From positions 1-15,924 of the forward strand of contig QHYO01000043.1 of the NCBI GenBank assembly GCA_003224135.1: 15,924 nucleotides of DNA, given 5' to 3'. A program made the translations under genes and the position numbers. The DNA is from Acidobacteriota bacterium (GTDB taxonomy: Bacteria > Acidobacteriota > Terriglobia > Acidiferrales > UBA7541). The number at the start of each line of letters is the position of its first letter. Positions within the stretch are counted from its first letter, which is position 1. The notes under the pieces are model-generated. The model did no database searches. It saw only the letters and a program-made list of their open reading frames with translations, and was not told the origin of the DNA. Positions 1 to 7,649 of this stretch are shown here, piece by piece.

Positions 1-628
1 CAATAACACTTTGCCTCAAAGCGGGGCTATTACGCCATTTACAGCGTTCGTTCCCCAGATTGTGCCGCCGGGGCCGCGAATGACCTCGATGCGATCTCCG
101 TCTTCAAGTATCACATTCTGGAGTTTCCAATTGACGCCGGCGAAAAGGGGCCGTATAGACGTTTCTGCCATCGATCAGAACGAGTACGGATTTTGAAAAG
201 CCACTACCGAATCCATGTATTCCGACAGCCCAGCTGCGGGAATCGATTCGCGCCACTTCAACTCCCGGCACCAGCCGAAGGATTTCCGGGACGCTGGTTG
301 CTCCACATCGCCTGATATCGTCCTGTGTGAGGACATAGATGGCCGCTGCCGTTCGCCAAACTTCTTCTGGTTCTTTTGACGTTGTGGTCACCCGTAGATC
401 GCCAAGCTGCTCAAGGCTTAGCTGCTTCAGGTCTCCAGCGATTGCTTGTGTGTTCCCAGGAACTTGCGCTTCAGAGTTTTCGAACGCCGCCGCAACAGAG
501 AGACAAAGAGCAAGTGTACCGGCCGCGATGATGCGCTGAATGGCCGAAGCGTGAAATGCTAAACCTGGCGGTTTCAAATACCGGACACTTCTCCTTGTTA
601 GGACAACCTCTGAGTGCGTTTCCTTCAT
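1..628 (-). pseudogene. TonB-dependent outer-membrane receptor, N-terminal part, frameshifted and cut by window edge
   Basis: Outer-membrane receptor for TonB-driven uptake; the substrate cannot be told from this part. The ATG at 628 has an AGGA ribosome site five bases upstream; a TTG at 646 is a weaker alternative. A signal peptide (IIAAGTLALCLSVAAAF) is followed by the plug domain: SKEPEEVWRTAAAIYVLTQ, then GVEVARIDSRSWAVGIHGFG, then VLVLIDGRNVYT. Near 146-152 one extra base shifts the frame: the ORF reads PFRRRQLETPECDT and stops at about 104-106, while the next frame gives the expected FAGVNWKLQNVILEDGDRIE and VIRGPGGTIWGTNAVNGVI. That frame then meets TGA at 16-18, where relatives continue NIITK. 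There are thus two lesions within 140 bp. The barrel would lie left of the window. A sequencing error could explain the single-base shift but not both lesions comfortably. Family call strong; pseudogene status likely. Confidence 0.8.
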
Positions 629-924
629 TAGTAGTCCTGCGTGCAATGCAGTGGAAATTGCAAATCATCGGGGATTGCGGTCCCCAAACTGCAGAAGCAG
701 TTGTGTGACCGGTGTGGTCAGTGACGTTTCACGCGCGGCTGCAAGCAGGTTGTATTTGTTGGACATCCAGCACGCGTGGGATAGACGCAATTCGTTAAAG
801 CCCGCGTGGCGGAAGGCGTCAAACCGCTCAAGCTGTCAGGATCAAGCTCTATCCCATTCTGGACGCGTCAATTAAGCTTGCAATCTTATCTTCAGAGGTA
901 TGACAAACACTAGTATATGAAGCG

Positions 925-960
925 TCATGCTTCGTGTGCGAAGCAGGCAACGAAGCATGA
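925..960. promoter_or_regulatory. Palindrome copy 1 with an extra half-site
   Basis: The 18-mer TGCTTCGTGTGCGAAGCA (928-945) has two 7-base arms around a 4-base centre. A further half-site, CGAAGCATGA (951-960), pairs exactly with TCATGCTTCG (925-934), so the left arm can pair with either right arm. A looser half-site, TATATGAAGC, lies at 914-923. It matches four other copies in this window, all intergenic, so it is more likely an operator than a terminator. The binding protein is unknown. Confidence 0.6.
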
Positions 961-988
961 CATCTGTCTCGTCGCGAAAGCATGCTCC

Positions 989-1006
989 TGCTTCGTATGC
1001 GAAGCA
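989..1006. promoter_or_regulatory. Palindrome copy 2
   Basis: TGCTTCGTATGCGAAGCA: perfect 7-base arms around TATG, 98 bp upstream of the proline-rich peptide start. Its centre lies 61 bp from that of copy 1, about six helical turns, which would suit cooperative binding. GCATGC flanks it on both sides (980-985, 1004-1009). Confidence 0.6.
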
Positions 1007-1103
1007 TGCGGAGTCTCTTCAATGAGCAGACCCGCCTTTTTCCTACTCTAAATTCGCAGTTTGGTTACCACGCAAATTGATTTCATTTTTATGGAGGATA
1101 CAA

Positions 1104-1349
1104 ATGTATTCGAAAACGGAAGTCTGTTTCACGGTCATTCTGGCACTGACCATTTCGTGGCATCTCAATTCGAAGCAAGGAACTTCTCCCGTAGCTGTCC
1201 AAGGCAGTATTGTTACCGTTGCCGATGGCGGGCATCCACCACCGCCGCTACCTCCACCGCAGTACAAAAATAACTCAGAAGTGCTTCGTGCCGATGGCGG
1301 GCATCCACCACCGCCGCCGTGGCTCTCAAGCGCTTACCAAGTCAGCTAA
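1104..1349 (+). CDS. Small exported proline-rich peptide with a duplicated ADGGHPPPP motif
   Basis: An 81-residue protein of unknown function. I chose the ATG at 1104 because GGAGG at 1093-1097 sits seven bases before it; the longer frame from 1077 lacks a ribosome site. The N-terminus (YSKTEVCFTVILALTISWHL) looks like a signal peptide or membrane anchor. The rest is low in complexity: VADGGHPPPPLPPPQY, a 13-residue linker, then RADGGHPPPPPWL and a short polar tail. The motif is duplicated at DNA level as a 29-bp exact repeat. It is the first gene of a run with three small downstream genes, 69 bp before the seven-helix protein. It could be a secreted signal, a cell-wall or surface peptide, or a precursor; nothing decides among these. 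Clean ribosome site, signal segment and in-frame repeat make it likely to be real. Confidence 0.6.
   Translation: MYSKTEVCFTVILALTISWHLNSKQGTSPVAVQGSIVTVADGGHPPPPLPPPQYKNNSEVLRADGGHPPPPPWLSSAYQVS
1220..1317 (+). repeat. Two 29-bp exact in-frame direct repeats inside the proline-rich gene
   Basis: TGCCGATGGCGGGCATCCAC begins both copies, at 1220-1248 and 1289-1317; all 29 bases are identical. The period of 69 bp is 23 codons, so both read ADGGHPPPP. Identity at synonymous positions points to recent duplication, gene conversion or selection on the DNA itself. Confidence 0.85.
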
Positions 1350-1418
1350 CCGACAAGAAGGGGAAGGCCTTTGAAGCCTTCCTCCTTCCATGCTACGATT
1401 TCTGTCAATTCAGGAAAG

Positions 1419-2183
1419 ATGAAGCCGTACGAACTATTTCTGTGGCTTGCATGTGTGGCACTTGAGAGCCTGTTGTTGGTGCGTGGCTGGGTATCTGAGT
1501 GGTTTAGGAAGTATCCCTTCTTCTTTCTCTATTTGGCGTGCGTTTTCATCCAAGACATCTTTTTCCTGATGATTTATCTTTTCCATTTCAAGTACTACGC
1601 GCCCATCTATTGGTACGGAGAGTTCTTCAGCCTCGTGATCGGCTGCTGCGTCGCCTGGGAGATCTTTCGTTTAGTACTCGGGCGCTATCCCGGCGCAGGC
1701 CGTATGGCCCGTAACATGCTGCTCTTTGCGCTAATCATGGTTCTCACCAAGAGCCTCGGCGATGTTTGGAACGGTAGTGTGCCTTGGCCGGGCACGGCAA
1801 TCGAGCTTGAACGGAATCTTCGGGCAATCCAAGCTCTGTCGCTGATCGTGCTGGCCTCGCTTAGCGCCTATTACGAGATTCCAATTGGGCGCAACGTTAA
1901 AGGAATTTTCATTGGATATGGTTTGTTTGTTGCGACGAGCGTGATGACCCTCACCTTGCGTGCTTCGCTCGGCGAGACATTTCAAGCAGCTTGGGTTTTC
2001 CTTCAGCCTTTTTGCTATGCGGCGGTACTGAGCCTATGGTCTGCGGCACTCTGGAGATATGAAGGTGCTCCGTTGCCCGAAGGACAACCAAAGATTGAGG
2101 AGGACTACCAGTCCGTCGCCCGCGTGACTAGGAAGGGTCTTCATCAGGCGCGCGCGTTTCTGGGCAAGGCCATGCGGCCATGA
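1419..2183 (+). CDS. Seven-helix integral membrane protein of unknown function
   Basis: A 254-residue protein with seven hydrophobic segments at about 4-22, 32-56, 64-87, 99-117, 137-153, 161-181 and 190-212, then a charged cytosolic-type tail of about 40 residues (KIEEDYQSVARVTRKG). I recognise no enzyme motif. I chose ATG 1419 (AGGAAAG just upstream, MKPYELFLW directly entering helix 1); a TTG at 1371 would add 16 residues and is preceded by GGGGAAGG, so it stays possible. Its stop overlaps the next start by ATGA. Position after a small exported peptide and before two small soluble-type proteins suggests a common complex or pathway, but this is inference from layout only. Confidence 0.75.
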   Translation: MKPYELFLWLACVALESLLLVRGWVSEWFRKYPFFFLYLACVFIQDIFFLMIYLFHFKYYAPIYWYGEFFSLVIGCCVAWEIFRLVLGRYPGAGRMARNMLLFALIMVLTKSLGDVWNGSVPWPGTAIELERNLRAIQALSLIVLASLSAYYEIPIGRNVKGIFIGYGLFVATSVMTLTLRASLGETFQAAWVFLQPFCYAAVLSLWSAALWRYEGAPLPEGQPKIEEDYQSVARVTRKGLHQARAFLGKAMRP

Positions 2184-2740
2184 GCGGAGCGCTGATCTTA
2201 CTTGCGATCGCGTTGTTGCTGATTGGACTGTTGGGCCTTCTTCTCCGCCGATCGGACTTCGCATCATCGCCAGACGCTTCTCCTCTGGTATCTGACGCTG
2301 CAGCGCCAAGTGCGTACCAGGCATTCGAAGAACGCCGCGGGGAACTACTGGATCGCATCTTCGGTCCTGATGATTGGGAATTTGTTTTGAACCATGCTCC
2401 AAAGCGTGTTCAACGGTTGTTCCTGCAGGAGCGTAAAGAGATCGCCTTCTACTGGCTTTCCCAAATACGAAGTCTCGCCAAAATTGCTATACGAATCCAC
2501 ATAGCCCACTCAAGAAAGTCAGCCGAACTCCGACCGGTGTTGGAGTTGAGGTTAGCGATTGACTACTTCATGATTCGGCTAAAGTGCTCGATCGTCGCAG
2601 CTATTCTATGGCTGGGAGGTCCGGTTGCACTGCGCAGGATGGTCAAACAGGTTGGTGGTCTTTCTGATGAGCTTGGTGGCATGCTTGAGCTTGCCTCGAA
2701 AAGGGATGCGCTGCAAAGTGAGACGAGAGTCCCGCGATGA
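2180..2740 (+). CDS. Hypothetical protein with an N-terminal membrane anchor
   Basis: A 186-residue protein. Residues 3-22 (GALILLAIALLLIGLLGLLL) form one membrane helix; the rest is mostly charged and helical (ERRGELLDRIFGPDDWEFVL, then FLQERKEIAFYWLSQIRSLA), with a second weakly hydrophobic stretch near 137-150. No known domain was recognised. Its ATG overlaps the preceding stop (ATGA) and its own stop overlaps the next start in the same way, so the three genes are probably translationally coupled and made in similar amounts. The topology would place the body on one side of the inner membrane beside the seven-helix protein. Function unknown. Confidence 0.7.
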   Translation: MSGALILLAIALLLIGLLGLLLRRSDFASSPDASPLVSDAAAPSAYQAFEERRGELLDRIFGPDDWEFVLNHAPKRVQRLFLQERKEIAFYWLSQIRSLAKIAIRIHIAHSRKSAELRPVLELRLAIDYFMIRLKCSIVAAILWLGGPVALRRMVKQVGGLSDELGGMLELASKRDALQSETRVPR

Positions 2741-3234
2741 TGGAACCTTCTGAAGGGTCTAGTCCGAGCCTCGTCGAGGATGCCCTCCGGGATTTGCGGA
2801 ATCGGACGCTAGCAAAGCTCGATGGCGATCTCGCCAGACTTGTGTACCTTGCTTCGACCCGCGACTACAACACGGGACGCTACGCGCACGATGGGCTGTC
2901 GTTTCGGTTCTCCAAATCGGTGGCAGAAACGGTTTTGGCTGCGGCGCACCGAGAGGCGTTTGCAAGCCTGGCTCTGAGTCCGCTGCGAGTTCTTGTGTCT
3001 CAGTTGGAACACTACATTCGATCCGGCTGGGTGCATCCGGATGAACTTGTCGGGGCGTGGAATAGCTCGGAAGCGTATCGAATCCTGCCGCCTGCAGCAG
3101 AAGATCCCTTGACTGTAAGGCTCTTTATCTCGAACGTTAAGATCGCTTTAGCAATTGTGGAGGCAGCCTGGCAGGAACCGCAGGTGCTTCAGGATCCACG
3201 ATCCGCATCGCAACTGCCGTCACCTGCCCGATGA
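2737..3234 (+). CDS. Hypothetical soluble protein, last gene of the four-gene operon
   Basis: A 165-residue protein with no signal or membrane segment, predicted mainly helical (SLVEDALRDLRNRTLAKLDG; then SPLRVLVSQLEHYIRSGWVH). I do not recognise the family. The start is ATGATG at the overlapping stop of the previous gene; either Met could be used. The last 98 bp (3137-3234) overlap the 3' end of the convergent XRE gene on the other strand. The tail after KIALAIVEAAW is polar and low in complexity, so the overlap probably affects only disposable ends. Likely function follows the operon, which is unknown. Confidence 0.65.
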   Translation: MMEPSEGSSPSLVEDALRDLRNRTLAKLDGDLARLVYLASTRDYNTGRYAHDGLSFRFSKSVAETVLAAAHREAFASLALSPLRVLVSQLEHYIRSGWVHPDELVGAWNSSEAYRILPPAAEDPLTVRLFISNVKIALAIVEAAWQEPQVLQDPRSASQLPSPAR

Positions 3235-3946
3235 TTTCCGCTTCTTGCTGCGGGAAGTGGCGGTGTGTACGGGACGATAGAGGATGAGGGATTAAGAGAA
3301 GTTCATCGCCTCTTGTCTCGCACCAGCAACACGCGTATCCAGTGCGGAGCTCGATGAAATAGATGGGGCGGTCGAACTCGGTCCGCCAGCGGCTTGCGTG
3401 AATGTCTCGCAAATTCTCGTCAATGAGGACGAAGCTTCCGGGCCGAAGCAGCGGGTACATGGTGAAATCCTCTAACCCGATATAGCCGTACTGGCCGCGC
3501 CTAATATCCAGCTGTCGGATCAGAGAAATAGGAACTTCTCCCCAAACCTGTACCATGCGTGATAACAAATTCGTTTCTTCAACCCGGAAGCCAGGATCAA
3601 AACGTACCGGAAAGTTGACCGTTCTCGCCGCGTCGGTCTCCTCCAGATTAATCAGATGCGTGTGTTGTGGCGGAGTTTCAATTTGGTATTTTTCAAGCAA
3701 GCTCTGATTAATACCGAACATCGGAAGCAGATCGGAAACTCTCACGCGATAAACGGCGCTCAGGCTGAATAGTTTATGAATGCTCGGTACGGAGTTTGTG
3801 TTCTCAAGCCTTGTGAGCCAATTGTTTGACACGAAGAACTCAGGGTTTCCCTGTGCCTCTGCGATCTTCTGACTCTGTTCTTCGACTTCGCGCACCGTAA
3901 TGCCCAAGCGTGCGCGCAGTTCCTTTAATTTTTTGCCTGGGCTCAT
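3137..3946 (-). CDS. XRE-family regulator with a LexA/S24-like C-terminal domain lacking the catalytic residues
   Basis: A 269-residue DNA-binding regulator. Residues 3-75 form a Cro/CI-type helix-turn-helix (KLKELRARLGITVREVEEQS, WLTRLENTNSVPSIHKLFSL). Residues about 150-250 resemble the S24 peptidase fold of LexA and CI: FTMYPLLRPGSFVLID aligns with the GDSM region, and the end IIGQVTAVAMRIV with the last strand. The usual catalytic Ser is Thr162, and the lysine strand reads GYACCWCETRGDELLLI with no Lys, so self-cleavage is unlikely; the fold may serve for dimerisation or ligand sensing. Three cysteines (206, 207, 209) in that strand could sense metal or redox state, which is speculation. 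The roughly 20 residues after AMRI look unconserved and cover the overlap with the plus-strand gene. The promoter region has a palindrome of its own. Confidence 0.85.
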   Translation of the reverse strand: MSPGKKLKELRARLGITVREVEEQSQKIAEAQGNPEFFVSNNWLTRLENTNSVPSIHKLFSLSAVYRVRVSDLLPMFGINQSLLEKYQIETPPQHTHLINLEETDAARTVNFPVRFDPGFRVEETNLLSRMVQVWGEVPISLIRQLDIRRGQYGYIGLEDFTMYPLLRPGSFVLIDENLRDIHASRWRTEFDRPIYFIELRTGYACCWCETRGDELLLIPHPLSSRTHRHFPQQEAEIIGQVTAVAMRIVDPEAPAVPARLPPQLLKRS

Positions 3947-3966
3947 ATATACGATGTTCAGTCCGA

Positions 3967-4001
3967 ATCATAGCGCGCGAAAGTCTACTAGAACAGTCTA
4001 G
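3967..4001 (-). promoter_or_regulatory. Putative promoter and operator of the XRE gene
   Basis: On the minus strand TATGAT (3972-3967) is a fair -10 box, 21 bp before the ATG. No good -35 box is seen. At 3988-4001 CTAGA-ACAG-TCTAG is a perfect 5+4+5 palindrome, and AGTCTA occurs twice 13 bp apart (3982-3987, 3995-4000). The palindrome would cover the -35 position, which fits autorepression. Inference from position. Confidence 0.35.
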
Positions 4002-4055
4002 AAGCAATCGGTACGCTTATAGACCGTAGCTGGTCATGAGAGCTTGTTAATGACC

Positions 4056-4075
4056 TTGCTTCCTATCGGAAGCAA
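4056..4075. promoter_or_regulatory. Palindrome copy 3 (variant)
   Basis: TTGCTTCCTATCGGAAGCAA: perfect 8-base arms around TATC. It differs from the other copies by a compensated swap (TTCC/GGAA for TTCG/CGAA), which keeps the symmetry. It lies in the divergent gap between the XRE gene and the zinc-ribbon gene, 110 bp upstream of the XRE start. Confidence 0.55.
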
Positions 4076-4222
4076 CATCCTCTATTTCGACCCCCTAAAA
4101 GCGTGCCTTGGCAGAATTAGCGGGCGAGGCAGGCGGTCGTCAATTGCAGCAGCTCCGCCGCCGACGCAATAATCGGCCCGGTACGACGGAGAGTTCCGGA
4201 CGGCCCGAAGGGGAATATGCAT

Positions 4223-4429
4223 ATGACCATGCGAGAAGGAGAACGCTGGATTTGTTCGAATCCAACGTGCAGATGCGAAGTTCTAGTGGTGCTTTCAGCG
4301 GGTGGTGGCGATGGCACAAACCCCAGGTGTTCTTGCGGCTTTGCCATGAGGAAGCGTTATACAGCGCCGAAACTAAGACTCCTCGAGGCCAAGGATTTGG
4401 ATGAAAAGTTTTACTCGGAGGTCTCGTAA
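4223..4429 (+). CDS. Small zinc-ribbon-like protein
   Basis: A 68-residue protein. Cysteines at 11, 16, 18, 36 and 38 form C-x4-C-x-C and C-x-C-G clusters (WICSNPTCRCEV and NPRCSCGFAMRKRY), the layout of a small zinc ribbon. The spacing AAGGGG to ATG 4223 is nine bases; ATG 4217 has only three, so I prefer 4223. There is no membrane segment. Short proteins of this plan are, as far as I recall, frequent in acidobacteria and uncharacterised. Zinc binding is inferred; a nucleic-acid or protein partner is possible. It is followed by another small gene in the same direction. Confidence 0.65.
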   Translation: MTMREGERWICSNPTCRCEVLVVLSAGGGDGTNPRCSCGFAMRKRYTAPKLRLLEAKDLDEKFYSEVS

Positions 4430-4479
4430 GCCTCTTTTCGAGGAATTAGGTAATTTTTTGATTGTCGTGCGAGGACCAA

Positions 4480-4707
4480 ATGTCGGGCCATTTTTTAACT
4501 CTCTCCCTTCCGGTTACGTTCATACTTTTTGTGTGCGGCGCACTCCTTCTTTACGACTCGATCTTGAATTCGACCCCTCTCCAGGGTGCCGAAGTCATTG
4601 GCGGAGCTTCGCTTCTTGCCCTCGGTTTGATCGCCGGTTATCCCCAGGTGCGTCTAGCGCTCAGGTGGATGCACGCTGCTCGGGCTGACCACAATCGAAA
4701 CCCATAG
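4480..4707 (+). CDS. Small two-helix membrane protein
   Basis: A 75-residue protein with hydrophobic helices at about 9-27 (SLPVTFILFVCGALLLYDS) and 38-55 (AEVIGGASLLALGLIAGY) and a basic tail (RLALRWMHAARADHNRN). I chose ATG 4480 because GAGGA lies at 4471-4475; a TTG at 4462 would add six polar residues. No function is known to me. The protein would sit in the inner membrane with both ends on the same side. It lies 50 bp after the zinc-ribbon gene and may be cotranscribed with it. Confidence 0.6.
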   Translation: MSGHFLTLSLPVTFILFVCGALLLYDSILNSTPLQGAEVIGGASLLALGLIAGYPQVRLALRWMHAARADHNRNP

Positions 4708-5040
4708 CACAAGATCAGAACCTCTCGCGGTGCTTTCCGGTCCGGTCGTCCAAGGGCAGGCTCTTAGAGCCCGAGAAATCCAAAGTACTTGTTTGCTTTC
4801 ATGACGATTGAGGGCTGAGCCGATGCTTCTGATGTCGCGTGCGCGCCGCTCAGCTTCGTATTCGAAGCAAAATGTGTTCAGATTCGGCTGCCTGTTATCT
4901 AAATGAGACCGTGAACCGCGAGGAAGAACCGTCGCCACAGTCCACGGCACCTTGAAGAATTGATCACGGGTGTGCGTAAGGGTCTTGCCGCCGGAAGTGC
5001 CTTAGATGCTCGACAGGCTGAACTCCGTGGAGACGCCAGA
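4708..5040. other. Leader region of the hybrid histidine kinase
   Basis: Non-coding apart from the uncertain extension of the kinase reading frame back to 4960. It holds palindrome copy 4 at 4852-4869. I see no clear promoter box and no terminator after the small membrane gene. Confidence 0.5.
4852..4869. promoter_or_regulatory. Palindrome copy 4
   Basis: AGCTTCGTATTCGAAGCA: 6-base perfect arms (GCTTCG/CGAAGC) around TATT, with the outermost pair mismatched. It is the only such element in the leader of the hybrid kinase, 172 bp before the GTG I prefer and 91 bp before the earliest possible start. Confidence 0.55.
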
Positions 5041-7299
5041 GTGGTTGTAAGAGCCGAACTTGGGAGCGACCACTACTCTCAGCGCGGGCAGGAGCAGACG
5101 CGCTCCCGGCTCCGCCACATCGAACGCCGCGAATGGTGGCTCTGGGCGACGGCCGTCATGATCACGCTTTTGCTGACGGCGGGTATTCTTTCTTTCCTCC
5201 CGATGTTGTTGCAGTCAAACGAGCGCTCCGATTATTTCTTCACGTTGCGGCGAGCGATGTGGGGCCTGCTGGGGATGGTGTTGCTTTTTGATGTGTACAC
5301 GGTCTATCAGCAACTTCAGATCCACCGTATGCGCAGGCGCTTATTCGAGAGAGAGGAACTGTTCCGCCTCATTAGCGACAATGCGGCCGACATGATCGCC
5401 GTTGTAGACATGGACGGAAATCGAATTTATAACAGCCAATCCTACAGCAGGGTGCTTGGCTACGACGAAGAGGAGCTGAAGCATTCGTCGTCGTTCGAAC
5501 AGGTTCATCCTGACGATCGCGAAATGGTCCGGAGGGCCGCGGAAGATGCGCGGCGGAGTGGCGTTGGCAGAACCCTTGAATATCGTATCCGGCACAAAGA
5601 CGGGAGCTGGCGCGTTCTAGAATCCACGGCCAGTGTAATTCGGACGCCGCGCGGCGAACCTCAAAAGTTAGTGATCGTAAACCGCGATATAACGGAAAGA
5701 AAGAAAGCGGCAGAATCTCTTCGTCAATCGGAATCTGGATTTCGGTCCATGGTCGAGGACGCACCATACGGCATCTTCCGTTGCCATTCGAACGGCAAAC
5801 TTCTCAGCGCGAATCCGGCATTTCAACGAATGCTGCGGTACGACCATCCCGACGAACTGCTGCAGACGAACCTTGTCGAAGATGTTTTCGAAAGTCCTTC
5901 GGAGTTCGAGAGGTTGAAGAATCTCGTGGACGACGGAAAGGAATTCAAGGATGTCGCGGTTGAACTGAGGCGAAAAGACGGAAACAAAATCGCCGTCCGT
6001 TGCAGAGGTCGAAGTGTCACCGACCCTGAGGGCTTGCCCAGCTTAGACGTATTTGCAGAGGTCGTGACCGAGAAGCGAATTCTGGAGCGCCAACTGCAAA
6101 TGGCCGCCAAAATGGAAGCGGTCGGGCGGCTTTCGGGTGGAGTCGCTCACGATTTCAATAACCTGCTCGGCGTGATCATCGGGTACAGCCAGTTGTTCAA
6201 GCGGAAATTGGATCCGCAGAGTCCTCTGCGCGAACACGCCGAGGAAATTGAAAAAGCGGGCCAGCGCGCCGCGGCGCTTACCCGGCAACTGCTTGCTTTC
6301 AGCCGCCAGCAGGTACTTACGCCTGCCGTTTTGAATCTGAACGACTTGGTTGCCGACATGTTGAAAATGCTTCCGAGGCTTATTGGCGAGGACATTGCGG
6401 TAAGCACTTCGTTGGCTGCAGACCTTGGGCGAGTCAAGGCCGATCACGGGCAGATCGAACAGGTGATCATGAATCTGGCGGTCAATGCGCGTGACGCAAT
6501 GCCGTCGGGTGGGCAACTGCGTATAGAAACGGCCAACAGGGAACTCGACCAAGGCTACGTCCGGCATCACCCTGGTGCCAGGCCCGGTCAATATGTCATG
6601 TTGTCCGTTGCCGATTCCGGAACGGGAATCGACGCGGAAACACTCGCGCATATCTTCGAACCCTTCTTCACGACCAAGGAATTGGGAAAAGGAACCGGTC
6701 TGGGTCTCGCCACAGTGTACGGAGTGGTGAAGCAGAGCGAAGGCTACGTATGGGTGGACAGTGAACCCGGCAAGGGAGCTTCGTTCCAGATTTTCTTGCC
6801 AAGGGTGGAAGAGGAGCAGACCGCTCAGCTTCCCATAAGGGCACAGGATGGCCAGGGCGCTGGAGCATCGCAAACGATTTTGTTGGTAGAGGATTCCGAA
6901 CCGTTACGAAAGCTGACGCGGTCGTTTCTCGAGTCGCACGGATTTGATGTCCTAGTTGCCCAGAACGGAGAGGAAGCCATCGACGTCGAAGCCCGCTCCT
7001 CCAAAAAAATTCACCTGCTGGTAACGGACGTCGTGATGCCAGGCATCAACGGAAGGGTTCTAGCGGAGCGGCTGCACTTGAAACAGCGCGAGATGAAAGT
7101 TTTATACATCTCAGGCTATACGGACAGTTTCATCGCAAGTCACGGAGTGCTCGAACGAGGCATGACATTGCTGAACAAACCTTATACCGAGGATGAATTA
7201 GTCCAGAAGGTTCGAGAGACATTACGGCGAGGCGCAGGCGAAGGCAACGACGAGAGTCTTCCGGCAAGAAGTCAGGGACGACCGCCGGAGAAGTGCTAA
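5041..7299 (+). CDS. Membrane hybrid sensor histidine kinase (2 TM, PAS-PAS-HisKA-HATPase-REC)
   Basis: Two-component sensor that autophosphorylates on His and passes phosphate to its own receiver. I chose GTG 5041 because GGAG lies eight bases upstream; the frame is open back to a TTG at 4960, and GTG 4972 is also possible. From 5041 (752 residues): helices at about 31-56 ([19 protein letters not shown]) and 73-90; two PAS domains (about 105-220, ending [11 protein letters not shown], and 230-345); HisKA with His370 in [20 protein letters not shown]; ATPase with N box LAVNARD (478-485), G1 DSGTGID (525-531) and G2 GKGTGLGLA (549-557); receiver with phospho-Asp663 ([10 protein letters not shown]) and Lys713 (LLNKPY). 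All key residues are present, so it is probably active. A REC-PilZ gene follows after 13 bp but is broken, so any downstream partner must lie elsewhere; the sigma-54 activator nearby is a candidate. Confidence 0.93.
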   Translation: MVVRAELGSDHYSQRGQEQTRSRLRHIERREWWLWATAVMITLLLTAGILSFLPMLLQSNERSDYFFTLRRAMWGLLGMVLLFDVYTVYQQLQIHRMRRRLFEREELFRLISDNAADMIAVVDMDGNRIYNSQSYSRVLGYDEEELKHSSSFEQVHPDDREMVRRAAEDARRSGVGRTLEYRIRHKDGSWRVLESTASVIRTPRGEPQKLVIVNRDITERKKAAESLRQSESGFRSMVEDAPYGIFRCHSNGKLLSANPAFQRMLRYDHPDELLQTNLVEDVFESPSEFERLKNLVDDGKEFKDVAVELRRKDGNKIAVRCRGRSVTDPEGLPSLDVFAEVVTEKRILERQLQMAAKMEAVGRLSGGVAHDFNNLLGVIIGYSQLFKRKLDPQSPLREHAEEIEKAGQRAAALTRQLLAFSRQQVLTPAVLNLNDLVADMLKMLPRLIGEDIAVSTSLAADLGRVKADHGQIEQVIMNLAVNARDAMPSGGQLRIETANRELDQGYVRHHPGARPGQYVMLSVADSGTGIDAETLAHIFEPFFTTKELGKGTGLGLATVYGVVKQSEGYVWVDSEPGKGASFQIFLPRVEEEQTAQLPIRAQDGQGAGASQTILLVEDSEPLRKLTRSFLESHGFDVLVAQNGEEAIDVEARSSKKIHLLVTDVVMPGINGRVLAERLHLKQREMKVLYISGYTDSFIASHGVLERGMTLLNKPYTEDELVQKVRETLRRGAGEGNDESLPARSQGRPPEKC

Positions 7300-7312
7300 G
7301 GGGCGCTCACAA

Positions 7313-7635
7313 ATGAATACGATCCTGGTTGTGGACGATGACGAGGCAATGCGGCGCCTGATATAGCTAGATCCAGTCGATGTTGTGACGACAACGAAGA
7401 ACGTAGGAGCAGCAGCTTCCTGTGCGCATGCGGAGTTGCGATCAATGAGGGATCCTGCATCGAAGTACACTTGCAATTCGGTGGAGGGTCCGACGATCAC
7501 ATGGGCAAAGCAACGATCATTCGCTCTGAGTGGAACGAACGCATCCTCGATATGTGCGCCGGTCTAGCGAAACAATTTGAAATTGTGTGTTGCGCTAGTG
7601 GTGCGCCAAACAGTCATGGCCGCTCCTTCGTCTAG
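7313..7635 (+). pseudogene. Remnant of a REC-PilZ response regulator
   Basis: The frame opens with AGGGG, then ATG, and MNTILVVDDDEAMRRLI, a textbook receiver start, then TAG at 7364-7366. The same frame continues as LDPVDVVTTT, the expected second strand, and then jumps to KNVG, which fits the ENVS start of a PilZ domain. The rest of the receiver, about 100 codons, is missing. From 7408 another frame reads SSSFLCACGVAINEGSCIEV and later HMGKATIIRSEW, matching the PilZ pattern GFLC...EGS.VEV...GKA.VVR.EW, and ends at TAG 7633. Nonsense codon, large deletion and frameshift together show an old pseudogene. The parent would have been a phospho-receiver with a c-di-GMP-binding PilZ output, 13 bp behind the kinase and so probably its partner. 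The PilZ match is made by eye from memory of the family. Confidence 0.7.
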
Positions 7636-7649
7636 CCTCAGGAATTGGT

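Larger units (their letters stand above)
629..1103. other. Intergenic region between the TonB receptor and the proline-rich peptide operon
   Basis: I see no convincing coding frame here; the short open frames lack ribosome sites and recognisable motifs. The left part (about 650-900) shows nothing I can name. The right part (912-1006) carries the palindrome cluster listed separately and is the probable control region of the plus-strand operon starting at 1104. Confidence 0.6.

Noticed and set aside
4108..4404. 98-codon plus-strand frame over the zinc-ribbon gene
   Set aside because: It overlaps the zinc-ribbon gene in another frame, is low in complexity and lacks a ribosome site.
6043..6873. 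276-codon minus-strand open frame opposite the histidine kinase
   Set aside because: It lies wholly over the HisKA, ATPase and linker coding region, has no recognisable domain, and is explained by codon bias of the real gene.
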